From CAZEDU01 sp964511185 (GTDB lineage: Bacteria > Myxococcota > Myxococcia > Myxococcales > Myxococcaceae): DNA of 7,974 bases. Positions within the stretch are counted from its first letter, which is position 1. Each line of letters begins with the position of its first letter. Location: positions 1 to 7,974 of the forward strand of contig CAZEDU010000168.1 of NCBI GenBank assembly GCA_964511185.1, given 5' to 3'. Both the position numbers and the translations under genes were made by a program. Below, piece by piece: positions 1 through 6,608 of the stretch. The notes under the pieces were generated by a model. It ran no database searches, was not told the origin of the DNA, and saw only the letters and a program-made list of their open reading frames with translations.

Positions 1-1369
1 GAATCGCGTTGGTGATGAGGTTCTGCAGCACCTGCCTGAGCTTCACCTCGTCGCCGATGGCGAAGAGGCTCTCGGGCGTCTCGGCGCGCAGCGTGACGCC
101 GCGCTCGCGGGCGAGGATGGCCAGCTCGCTCGCCGCTTCCTTGCAGAGCTCCGACACGTCCACCGTCGTCGGCTCGAGCGTCGGGCGAACGCTGGCGCCG
201 CGGCTCTGATCGAGCAGGCGCTCGATGAGCGAGAGCACCTTCTTCCCGACCCGGACGATCGCCTCGGCCGAGACCTTCTGGTCGCCCTCGAGGCCCGCGT
301 CGGCGAGCAGCCGCCCGTGGCCGAGCAGGACCTGCAGTGGCGCGCGCAGGTCGTGCGAGCAGACGGCGATCACGTCGTCCTTCAGGCGGTGCAGCTCCTT
401 GAGCCGCTGGTTCGCCTCGGTCAGCTCGCGGTAGCGGTCGACGTAGGCCGACTCCAAGTCCTCGCGCTTGCGCCTGAGCGCCGCGTGCAGCCGCGCGTTC
501 CGCACCGAGTTGGCGATGGCGCCGGCGGCGGCCACCGCGAAGGCCTGGTCGTCCCGCGAGAACGCGTCGTCGGTGCGCGAGAGCCGCAAGAACAGCGCGC
601 CCAGCATCTCGTCGTGGCTCAAGAGCGGCTGCACCAGCACCGACCGCACGTTGAGCGGCGCGATGTCGCGGCGCACCTCCGCCATCAGCGGGTCGCGCGT
701 CGCGTCCTCCACGTGCACGGTGGCGCGCGTCTCCAGCGCCTTTCGCAGCTCGGGGTAGCGCGCCAGGTCGATGGGGAATGGCGTCGAGTCGCGCCGCTCG
801 CGCGAGGCGACCACCCGGGCGACGCGCGGCCCCTGCCCTTCCACCAACACGACCGAGCAGCGATCGCTCGGCACCACCTTGGAGATCTTGTCGACCGCGA
901 TGGCGAGGATCTGCTCGAGCTCGAGCGAGCTGGTGGCGGCCTGGGTGATCTCGAGCAGCGCCTCCATGCGCCGACGCGTGGCCTCTTCGCGCTCGACCAG
1001 CCGCTTGCCGCGCAGCGCCGCCTCGAGCCGCCGCGTGAGCTCGTCGGTCGAGCGCACCCAGTCCTCGACGTCGAGCTTCTTGAAGGCCTCGGACCGGCTG
1101 CGGGTCAGGTCGGCCAGCACCGGCACGCCCTTGAGCGCGTCGGAGCCGCGGATCACCGCGAGCGCCTCGGCCGCCACCGCCGCGGGGGTGGAGAGCAGAA
1201 TCGCTTCGGGCTTGAGCTTCGCCGCCGCCGACAACACCGCCCCCGCGGTGTGAGCGGCCGTGCAGAAGTAGCCCCGGGTGGAGAGCTTTTCGACCAGCTC
1301 ACCCGAAGCGTCCTTCCCCGCGACCACCAACACGCGACCCCGCAGCCCATTGTGGGACAGCGATTTCAC
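1..1369 (-). CDS. Sensor histidine kinase, pseudo-receiver-GAF-HisKA (C-terminus beyond window)
   Basis: Probable cytoplasmic signal-transducing kinase that autophosphorylates on histidine. I translated the frame by hand; it is open from the left edge through 456 residues. Residues about 12-125 have the alternating beta/alpha pattern of a response-regulator receiver (starting RVLVVAGKD), but the usual Asp after the third strand is Ser60 (AILLS) and the acidic pair after strand 1 is absent. Residues about 131-290 form a GAF-like sensor domain (ELLEITQAATSSLELEQIL at its start). A charged helical linker, probably coiled coil, leads to the H-box SHDLRAPL with His339 as the phosphorylation site. 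The N-box (QNLITNAI, Asn450 and Asn454) lies at the window edge, so the rest of the ATPase domain is missing here. There is no signal peptide or membrane segment, so the protein looks soluble. The start is chosen as GTG at 1369, without a clear Shine-Dalgarno; an upstream TTG at 1408 is possible. Kinase assignment is firm; partner regulator and signal are unknown. Confidence 0.9.
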   Translation of the reverse strand, partial: MKSLSHNGLRGRVLVVAGKDASGELVEKLSTRGYFCTAAHTAGAVLSAAAKLKPEAILLSTPAAVAAEALAVIRGSDALKGVPVLADLTRSRSEAFKKLDVEDWVRSTDELTRRLEAALRGKRLVEREEATRRRMEALLEITQAATSSLELEQILAIAVDKISKVVPSDRCSVVLVEGQGPRVARVVASRERRDSTPFPIDLARYPELRKALETRATVHVEDATRDPLMAEVRRDIAPLNVRSVLVQPLLSHDEMLGALFLRLSRTDDAFSRDDQAFAVAAAGAIANSVRNARLHAALRRKREDLESAYVDRYRELTEANQRLKELHRLKDDVIAVCSHDLRAPLQVLLGHGRLLADAGLEGDQKVSAEAIVRVGKKVLSLIERLLDQSRGASVRPTLEPTTVDVSELCKEAASELAILARERGVTLRAETPESLFAIGDEVKLRQVLQNLITNAI

Positions 1370-1444
1370 CGGACGCGCAGTATCACCAGCGGGGCAGGCG
1401 CGGGCCAAGACTCCCGTGCGGGTGAAGCTGCTCGCTTTCCGTAC

Positions 1445-1476
1445 CTGTTGTGGATGGGACAACAACAGCCCTGTTG
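1445..1476. repeat. Cluster of CTGTTG/CAACAG half-sites, possible operator
   Basis: CTGTTG occurs at 1445-1450 and again at 1471-1476, with its reverse complement CAACAG at 1463-1468. This makes two inverted repeats sharing the middle half-site: TGTTGT at 1446-1451 with ACAACA at 1459-1464 (7-bp gap), and CAACAG at 1463-1468 with CTGTTG at 1471-1476 (2-bp gap). Such spacing would suit a dimeric regulator binding between the divergent genes. The repeats are seen directly; regulator binding is inference. A cruciform or chance occurrence in this short stretch is the alternative. Confidence 0.4.
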
Positions 1477-1497
1477 CAGGCCCAGTCGCCAAGCGAG

Positions 1498-1521
1498 CTT
1501 GCGTGCGAGGCAAACCGCAAG
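1498..1521. repeat. Inverted repeat CTTGCG-N12-CGCAAG near a possible promoter
   Basis: CTTGCG at 1498-1503 pairs with CGCAAG at 1516-1521, leaving a 12-base centre. It sits just upstream of the TATAGT box at 1528-1533, over where the -35 region would lie, which is a common place for an operator or activator site. Six-base arms can occur by chance, so this is a weak call. Confidence 0.3.
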
Positions 1522-1527
1522 GAGCGC

Positions 1528-1533
1528 TATAGT
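1528..1533 (+). promoter_or_regulatory. Possible -10 box TATAGT for the envelope operon
   Basis: TATAGT matches the sigma-70 type -10 consensus at five of six positions and lies 36 bases before the chosen ATG at 1570. No good -35 hexamer is found at 16-18 bp: the sequence at the 17-bp position is GCGAGG, and TTGCGT at 1499-1504 is 23 bp away. A promoter that depends on an activator would fit a poor -35, but the match may be accidental. Confidence 0.3.
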
Positions 1534-1561
1534 GAGGTCCGCTTAAGGCCCGCTTTCGACC

Positions 1562-1565
1562 GAGG
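1562..1565 (+). promoter_or_regulatory. Shine-Dalgarno GAGG that decides the OmpA-type start
   Basis: GAGG ends four bases before ATG at 1570. Together with the signal peptide encoded immediately after that ATG, it favours this start over the in-frame GTG at 1450. Confidence 0.5.
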
Positions 1566-1569
1566 CTCC

Positions 1570-3744
1570 ATGCTCCGCCTCGCGGTACCTTCTCTGCTCC
1601 TCGCTTCGGCCGCTCTCGCACAGTCCGGGAGCGGAGATTGGTCGTCTTTTCCACCTCCAACGGCGGGGCCGGCGTCCAAGTCGGAGGCGCGCCGCCGGGT
1701 CGAGGAGCGGCTGCAGCGCGCGCAGCAGGCCAAGGCGCAAGAGAAGGCCGCCGCCAACCCTGAGCCCGTCCCCGGGGTGCCGGTGGCCAGCGCGCCCGCG
1801 GCGCCGGCGGAGGAGGCGCGGGTGGTCGAGACGCGGGAGCGCTACCTGCCGGGCTCGGAGCCGCACAGCCCGTCGACCATCGGCAACAAGTACAACGCCC
1901 CGGCGAACCACCGCGTGACGGCGGGCAACGTGGGCGTGGGCACCTTGCGCGTGCCGAGCGCGGACCTGGGGCCGACCGGCATTCTCCGCCTCTCGCTGCT
2001 CGGCGAGTACTTCAGCCAGCGGGACTTCCCGGTGCTCCGCGCGATCGACGTGCGCGCCGCCGGCACGTTCGGCATCTCGTACGTGCCGCTGCGCTGGCTC
2101 GAGGCGTACGTCGCCTATGGCGCCGCGTCGAACAGCAACACGCGGTCGTCTCCGCGGCTGATTCAGTCGCTCGGCGACTTGAGCGCCGGCGCGAAGCTCG
2201 CGCGCAAGTTCGCGACCGGGTTCCACGCCGGCGTGGATCTGCGCGGGCAGTCCTTCTCCGGCGTCGGCAACGTGAGCCGGTACGTCTTCGGCTTCACCCC
2301 CCGGGCGCTGGCCACCTACGACTTCCGCGAGCGGTTCGAGAAGGTCCCCTTGCGGGTGTCCGGCGCGTTCGGCGCGACGTTCGACGGCACCGGCCGCCTG
2401 GTGACGTCGCAACCGCTCAACGCGGCCGAGGAGTTCGCGCTCGGCATCCACCGCTACCACCGGCTGCTGGGCGGCGTCGCGCTCGAGGCGCCCCTGCCGA
2501 TCGCCACGCCCTACTTCGAGTACAACGTGGCCTACCCGCTCGGCGTGCCGAACGGCCGGCTGCCCGGACCGGACGGCGTGTCGCAGCCGGTCTCGCGCGT
2601 GCTGCCGCAGACCATCGGCTTCGGCGCCAAGATCACCGCGGTGCGGGACCTGACCTTCACCGCCGGCGTGGACCTGGGCCTCTCCCGCAGGGTCGGGCTG
2701 GGTTTGCCGGCGACGCCGCCGTACAACCTGTTCTTCGGCGCGGGCTTCAACATCGACCCCCTCCAGCGGGGCGGGACGAAGGTCGTCGAGACGATTCGCG
2801 AGAAGGCGGTGGCGCAGGCGCCCGAGAAGAAGACCGGCAAGGTGGCGGGCACGGTGCTCGACGCGAAGACCGGCCGTCCGATTCCGGGCGTGATCGTCGC
2901 GACGGTGGGCGCGGGGCTTCCGCCGGTCGCCTCGGACCTCGAGTCGGGGCGCTTTCTCACGCACGAGCTGCCGACGGGCCCGGTGACGCTGTCGGTGCAG
3001 AAAGAGGGCTACAAGCCCGCGACGCAGAAGGTGGTGCTGGCGGCGGGCCAGACGATGGACCTGGAGCTGTCGCTCGAAGCCGAGCCGCGCAAGGCCCAGG
3101 TCGACGTGGCGGTGACCCACGGCAAAAAGCCGATCGCCGCGCTGGTGAGCTTCAAGGGGCCCGTCGAGCAGCAGGCGGTGACCCAGGCGAACATGAACGA
3201 GCCGGTGCAGCTCGACCTGCCGCCCGGGCCGTACGCCGTCGTCGCGACCGCCCAAGGGATGCAGCCGCAGACGCGCGAGCTGCAGGTGACCGAGGGCGGC
3301 CGCTTCGTGCTCACGTTCGACTTGGCGGGGCTTGCGGCCGAGCCCAAGAAGGTCTTGGTTCAGGAGCCGCCCAAGCGCCGGCTGGTGATCATCCAGGAGA
3401 ACAAGCTGCAGATTCTCCAGAAGGTGAACTTCGGCACCAACCAGGCCAACATCCTTCCGTCGAGCAACGCCCTGCTGCAGCAGGTCGCCGACGTGATCAA
3501 AGAGAACGACATCAAGAAGATCCGCGTCGAGGGCCACACCGACAACCAGGGTGACAAGGCGGTCAATCGGAAGCTGTCGGAGGACCGCGCGCAGTCGGTC
3601 GTCTCGCACCTGATCCGCAGGGGCGTCGACCCCATCCGCCTGGAGGCGAAGGGGTACGGCGACTCGCGGCCGGTGGCGCCCAACATCACCGCCCGTGGGC
3701 GCGAGCTCAACCGACGCGTCGAGTTCGTGATCGTCGAGCGATGA
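1570..3744 (+). CDS. Outer-membrane OmpA-family protein with probable beta-barrel and carboxypeptidase-regulatory-like domain
   Basis: Predicted 724-residue outer-membrane protein that anchors to peptidoglycan. Residues 1-17 are a signal peptide (MLRLAVPSLLLASAALA, then Gln). Residues 18-137 are Pro/Ala-rich with a charged helical patch. Residues about 138-397 show alternating hydrophobic residues, many aromatics and Gly, as in an outer-membrane beta-barrel. Residues about 423-505 resemble the carboxypeptidase regulatory-like fold (GTVLDAKTGRPIPGVIV, LPTGPVTLSVQKEGYKP). Residues about 508-587 look like a second small beta-sandwich (LPPGPYAVVATAQGM). Residues about 613-724 form an OmpA C-terminal domain: NFGTNQANI, GHTDN with Asp658, LSEDRA with Arg673, and GRELNRRVEFVI at the end. 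Asp658 and Arg673 correspond to the residues that bind diaminopimelate in OmpA homologues. The ATG at 1570 is chosen for its signal peptide and GAGG. The stop overlaps the next start by four bases. The OmpA domain is certain, the barrel is inferred, and no ligand can be named. Confidence 0.88.
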   Translation: MLRLAVPSLLLASAALAQSGSGDWSSFPPPTAGPASKSEARRRVEERLQRAQQAKAQEKAAANPEPVPGVPVASAPAAPAEEARVVETRERYLPGSEPHSPSTIGNKYNAPANHRVTAGNVGVGTLRVPSADLGPTGILRLSLLGEYFSQRDFPVLRAIDVRAAGTFGISYVPLRWLEAYVAYGAASNSNTRSSPRLIQSLGDLSAGAKLARKFATGFHAGVDLRGQSFSGVGNVSRYVFGFTPRALATYDFRERFEKVPLRVSGAFGATFDGTGRLVTSQPLNAAEEFALGIHRYHRLLGGVALEAPLPIATPYFEYNVAYPLGVPNGRLPGPDGVSQPVSRVLPQTIGFGAKITAVRDLTFTAGVDLGLSRRVGLGLPATPPYNLFFGAGFNIDPLQRGGTKVVETIREKAVAQAPEKKTGKVAGTVLDAKTGRPIPGVIVATVGAGLPPVASDLESGRFLTHELPTGPVTLSVQKEGYKPATQKVVLAAGQTMDLELSLEAEPRKAQVDVAVTHGKKPIAALVSFKGPVEQQAVTQANMNEPVQLDLPPGPYAVVATAQGMQPQTRELQVTEGGRFVLTFDLAGLAAEPKKVLVQEPPKRRLVIIQENKLQILQKVNFGTNQANILPSSNALLQQVADVIKENDIKKIRVEGHTDNQGDKAVNRKLSEDRAQSVVSHLIRRGVDPIRLEAKGYGDSRPVAPNITARGRELNRRVEFVIVER

Positions 3745-5312
3745 TCCGAGCGCGCTCCCTGCTGCTCGCGGCGCTGGTGGCAGGCGCTTCGTGCGGGCCG
3801 AGCGGCCGCGGGGCCCTGCCGGTTCCGCCGGTCGTGACGCTCACCGCTCCCGCCGCGGAGCTCGAGGGTCGCGAGCTGACGCTCACGCTCCAGGTGACCG
3901 GCTGTGACGAGGTGCGCTCCGCGCAGCTCCTCGAGAGCGACGTGCCGCTCCAGGCGCTCACGCTGACCGAGCGGACCACGACCCTCGTGCTGAGCACCGC
4001 CGACCTGGCGCCGCGCTTTCGAGCGCTCGGCATCGCCGCGGAGCTGACGCTGGTGGCCGAGGTGACCTGCTCGGACGACAGGTCCAACCGCTCGGCGCCG
4101 GTCGCCGTCCGCTTCTTTCCGGTCGAGCGGGTGCTCTCGTTGCCGGCCGGGCAGGCGCTCCCCGACAGCTTCTTCGCCGAAGGCGGAGTTGCCGGCGCGC
4201 CGGTCTCCTTCGGCGGCTGCGTGGGGGCCAGCGGCGCGACCGCGCTCGCGCGCGTCCGTCTGGACGGCGTGGTGACGGCGCTCAACGACGCGCTGCCGTT
4301 CACGTGCTCTTCGCGCGCGGAGTACAGCCGGCCGGTGACCGGGGGCCAGCGCTGGCTGTGGGAGCCTGGGGTGGGCGTGCTCTCGTTCGACGCGACGTTG
4401 TCGACCAGCTCGGCGGTGCGCGGCGAAATCTCCGTCTTCACCGTCGCGCCCGACGGCGACGCGCTGATCATCGACACCGAGGGCGGCGCGAGGATGGCGC
4501 GCGTTCAGCCCGGCGTGCCGGCGGCGAGCGCGCTCCGGTGGACGGCGTCGGTCGGCCGCACCATCGGGCCGCCCCAGGTCGCCGCGGGGGGCGAGGTGCT
4601 GGTGCCGCACTTCCAGGACGAGCTGGGCCAGTACCACGGCTTCGTGCGCCTGCACCGCTACGCGGACGACACGGGGAATTTCCTGGGCGCGGTGGAGCTC
4701 AAGCGCATCGACTACAGCTTGGGGGTCGCGCCGCTGGTGCCGTCGGTGTTCCTGAACCCCGCGGGGACCGTCGCGTACTTCGCGTATCAACCCGGACCTG
4801 GGTTCGACCCGAGCCGCTCGGTGCTCTACGCGTGCGACGCGACCGCGCCGGGCTGCTCGGGCGCCGCCAACCTGTGGAAGAGCGCCGAGCTGAAGGGCGC
4901 GGTGCTGCTCGTGCAGCCCTTCGACGGCGGCGGCAAGCTCGCGGTCGTCACCGAGACGCAGGTGCACTTCCTCGACGCGGCGACCGGCGCGCGCCTGAAC
5001 TTGGGGAATGTTCCTCTCGCGGCGACCGGAGGGCTGGTGGCCTTCGGCGCGCTGCCGGGGCCTGGCTCGGCGTTCTACGCGCTGTTCGGCCCGCCGGGCG
5101 GGTTCGCCTCCGAGGTTGTCGCGACGGACGCGCCGATCGCCGGAGAGCTGTGGCGGCACCGCATCTCCGGGGCTGGCGCCGCGGCGCCCGGCGCGCTGGC
5201 GCTCGCGCTCGACGACGCGGGCCGCGCCTGGCTGCGCGTGGCTGGCCGACAGGTCCAGCCGTTGGAGCTGACCGAGTACCGAGCCTTGAGGGGGCCCACC
5301 GTCACGCCATGA
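3741..5312 (+). CDS. Putative lipoprotein with probable beta-propeller repeats
   Basis: I do not recognise a named family for this 523-residue protein. It starts with a short Arg-containing N-region and hydrophobic core ending LVAGASC, a plausible lipobox with Cys18 as the lipid-modified residue; Gly at -3 is slightly atypical. Residues about 31-126 look like an Ig-like beta-sandwich. Residues about 130-515 contain blade-like segments such as NPAGTVAYFAY, TQVHFLDAATGARL and ALALDDAGRAWLRV, the second resembling PQQ-type propeller repeats. Apart from Cys18 there are exactly six cysteines (55, 110, 160, 189, 365, 372), which could form three disulfides and fits export. No enzyme motif was seen. 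ATG at 3741 overlaps the preceding stop (ATGA) and there is little Shine-Dalgarno, so translation is probably coupled to the OmpA-type gene. The protein is probably bound to the outer membrane and may partner its neighbour. Export is likely; function is unknown. Confidence 0.8.
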   Translation: MIRARSLLLAALVAGASCGPSGRGALPVPPVVTLTAPAAELEGRELTLTLQVTGCDEVRSAQLLESDVPLQALTLTERTTTLVLSTADLAPRFRALGIAAELTLVAEVTCSDDRSNRSAPVAVRFFPVERVLSLPAGQALPDSFFAEGGVAGAPVSFGGCVGASGATALARVRLDGVVTALNDALPFTCSSRAEYSRPVTGGQRWLWEPGVGVLSFDATLSTSSAVRGEISVFTVAPDGDALIIDTEGGARMARVQPGVPAASALRWTASVGRTIGPPQVAAGGEVLVPHFQDELGQYHGFVRLHRYADDTGNFLGAVELKRIDYSLGVAPLVPSVFLNPAGTVAYFAYQPGPGFDPSRSVLYACDATAPGCSGAANLWKSAELKGAVLLVQPFDGGGKLAVVTETQVHFLDAATGARLNLGNVPLAATGGLVAFGALPGPGSAFYALFGPPGGFASEVVATDAPIAGELWRHRISGAGAAAPGALALALDDAGRAWLRVAGRQVQPLELTEYRALRGPTVTP

Positions 5313-5860
5313 CCACGACGCCCGACAGTCCGCCGATGCTGCGCGTGAGCGACTTGCTCGTGCTCGCGCCGTTCTCGCTCGAAGCGTTCCGCCTCGAGGT
5401 GGGGCCCTGCGTGCTGGTGCAGCGGCCGCCCGAGCCGGTGCTCGCGCAAGTCGCCCTGCAGGTGGGCGCGGCGCGAACGGTGACGATGTCGAAGAAGAAC
5501 CGCTTGGCGGATGAGATCGTCGCGATGGTGAAGCGGTTCGATCACCTGCTGGTGTACCGCTGGCCGAAGGAGCGCGAGACGACCTCGCTGTCGATCGGGC
5601 GGCACCCGGCGTGCGATTGGGTGATTCATGAGCCGTCGGTCTCGCAGCGGCACGCGACGCTGCATTGGAGTGCGGAACGCAAGCAGTGCACGGTGCGCGA
5701 CGTGGGGTCGACGAACGGGACGTTCATTGGCACCGGCGCGATTGGGAGCGAGGACGCCGTGCTGGTGGATGGCGACGTGTTGAGCTTGGGAGACGCGCAG
5801 TTCCTGTTTCTCTTGGCGGAGACGCTGCATGCTCAGCTGCAGAGCATGCAGCCGAGGTGA
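5309..5860 (+). CDS. Small FHA-domain protein
   Basis: 183-residue protein with a forkhead-associated domain at about residues 90-165, a module that binds phosphothreonine peptides made by Ser/Thr kinases. The signature residues are all present: IGRHP with Arg98, SVSQRH with Ser112 and His115, and DVGSTNGT with Asn136. The N-terminal 85 residues (including FRLEVGPCVLVQRPPEPVL) have no domain I can name but look folded rather than low-complexity; I suspect a module shared with other myxobacterial FHA proteins. No signal peptide or membrane helix is seen, so it should be cytoplasmic, unlike its two upstream neighbours. ATG at 5309 overlaps the lipoprotein stop (ATGA), supporting this start and translational coupling; GAGGGGG at 5288-5294 is too distant for a standard ribosome site. 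A later ATG at MSKKNRLADEIV is less likely. The last codons form a perfect hairpin. FHA assignment is firm; the phosphorylated partner is unknown. Confidence 0.9.
   Translation: MTTTPDSPPMLRVSDLLVLAPFSLEAFRLEVGPCVLVQRPPEPVLAQVALQVGAARTVTMSKKNRLADEIVAMVKRFDHLLVYRWPKERETTSLSIGRHPACDWVIHEPSVSQRHATLHWSAERKQCTVRDVGSTNGTFIGTGAIGSEDAVLVDGDVLSLGDAQFLFLLAETLHAQLQSMQPR
5824..5852. terminator. Perfect 11-bp hairpin at convergent gene ends, possible bidirectional terminator
   Basis: GCTGCATGCTC at 5824-5834 is the exact reverse complement of GAGCATGCAGC at 5842-5852, with a seven-base loop AGCTGCA. It lies inside the last codons of the FHA gene and 18 bases past the tlyA stop on the other strand, where a terminator for both transcripts would be expected. 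No T-tract follows on either strand, so it is not a canonical intrinsic terminator; it may stabilise 3' ends or pause polymerase instead. The hairpin is seen directly; termination is inferred. Confidence 0.5.
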
Positions 5861-5870
5861 CCGGGCGCGC

Positions 5871-6608
5871 TCAGCGCACCGCGGCGAGCAGCGCCTCGAC
5901 GTTGCCGGCCGGGCCCGGGACGGGCGAGTCGATGACGCCGAGCACCTCGAGCCCCGCGCCTTCGACGAACCGCCGCACCTTCGCGATCGCCTCCGCCCGC
6001 GCGAGGGGATCCTTCACCACCCCGCCCTTCTCGACCTTCTCGACCCCGACCTCGAACTGCGGCTTCACCAGCGCGACCAGGTGTCCCCCGGCGCGCAGCT
6101 TCGGCAGCACGGACGGGAGCACCAGCGTGAGCGAGATGAAGCTCACGTCGATGACCACCACGTCCACCGGCTCGGGCAGGTCCTCGTCGGTCAGATGCCT
6201 CGCGTTCACGCGCTCGCGCGAGATGACCCGCGCATCGGCGCGCAGCTTGGCGTGCAGCTGCCCGTAGCCGACGTCGATCGCGTGCACGCGCACCGCGCCC
6301 GACTGGAGGAGACAGTCCGTGAACCCGCCCGTGCTCGCGCCGATGTCGGCGCAGACCGCGCCCTTCACGTCGATGCGGAAATGATCCAACGCGCCTTTGA
6401 GCTTGAGCCCGCCGCGCGAGACGTAAGGGAGGACCTCGCCCTTGATTCGCAGCTGGGCCTCGCTCGACACCTGCGTCCCGGGCTTGTCGACGCGTTGATC
6501 GTCCACCACGACCTGCCCGGCCAGAACCATCGCCTGCGCCTTGGCGCGCGACTCGGCGAGCCCTCGCTCCACCATCAACAAGTCGAGCCGCTGCTTCTTC
6601 GGCTTCAC
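5871..6608 (-). CDS. tlyA: TlyA-type 2'-O-methyltransferase of ribosomal RNA
   Basis: 245-residue S-adenosylmethionine-dependent RNA methyltransferase. TlyA proteins 2'-O-methylate a cytidine in 23S rRNA (C1920, E. coli numbering) and in some species also one in 16S rRNA (C1409); loss can give capreomycin resistance. Residues about 7-55 form an S4 RNA-binding domain (RLDLLMVERGLAESRAKAQ). The FtsJ-like domain follows with SAM motif DIGASTGGFTD at 88-98. Lys69, Asp154, Lys182 and Glu238 match the KDKE catalytic tetrad described for Mycobacterium TlyA. The chain ends just after NVEALLAAVR, about 24 residues shorter than the mycobacterial protein as I recall it, which may matter for which rRNA it modifies. 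The start is GTG at 6608, preceded by GAGG at seven bases. It overlaps the dxs stop by four bases (GTGA), so the two are probably translated together. An upstream in-frame extension into dxs is rejected. The old name hemolysin should not be read as its function. Confidence 0.95.
   Translation of the reverse strand: MKPKKQRLDLLMVERGLAESRAKAQAMVLAGQVVVDDQRVDKPGTQVSSEAQLRIKGEVLPYVSRGGLKLKGALDHFRIDVKGAVCADIGASTGGFTDCLLQSGAVRVHAIDVGYGQLHAKLRADARVISRERVNARHLTDEDLPEPVDVVVIDVSFISLTLVLPSVLPKLRAGGHLVALVKPQFEVGVEKVEKGGVVKDPLARAEAIAKVRRFVEGAGLEVLGVIDSPVPGPAGNVEALLAAVR

Larger units (their letters stand above)
1370..1569. promoter_or_regulatory. Divergent intergenic region between the kinase and the OmpA-type gene
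   Basis: About 200 bp separate the two divergent start codons, so promoters for both genes should lie here. The region is less GC-rich in places than its surroundings and holds several short inverted repeats, listed separately, plus a TATAGT box. A reading frame starting with GTG at 1450 continues into the OmpA-type protein, but its extra 40 residues (charged, no signal character) precede an obvious signal peptide, so I treat this stretch as non-coding. No small RNA or riboswitch fold was recognised. Confidence 0.6.

Noticed and set aside
1475..1491. Sigma-54-like -24/-12 element on the minus strand upstream of the kinase
   Set aside because: TGGC and TGCA are present but the GG-to-GC spacing is one base too long and the -12 part does not match well.
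317..1546. 409-residue open frame on the plus strand opposite the kinase
   Set aside because: His/Arg/Gly-rich shadow; the minus strand encodes H-box, N-box and GAF sequence.
1450..1569. 40-residue N-terminal extension of the OmpA-type protein from GTG 1450
   Set aside because: It would bury the signal peptide internally and covers the apparent promoter and operator repeats.
1543..3609. 688-residue open frame on the minus strand opposite the OmpA-type gene
   Set aside because: It is rich in Arg, His and Leu with no domain or signal, as expected of the antisense of a GC-rich gene; the plus strand carries clear OmpA motifs.
3360..5159. 599-residue open frame on the minus strand opposite the lipoprotein gene
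   Set aside because: Low-complexity Arg-rich translation with no motif, spanning two real genes in another frame.
4304..5308. In-frame extension upstream of the FHA gene
   Set aside because: The extra sequence is Arg/Gly/Ala-rich and overlaps the lipoprotein coding frame; the ATGA overlap at 5309 gives a better start.
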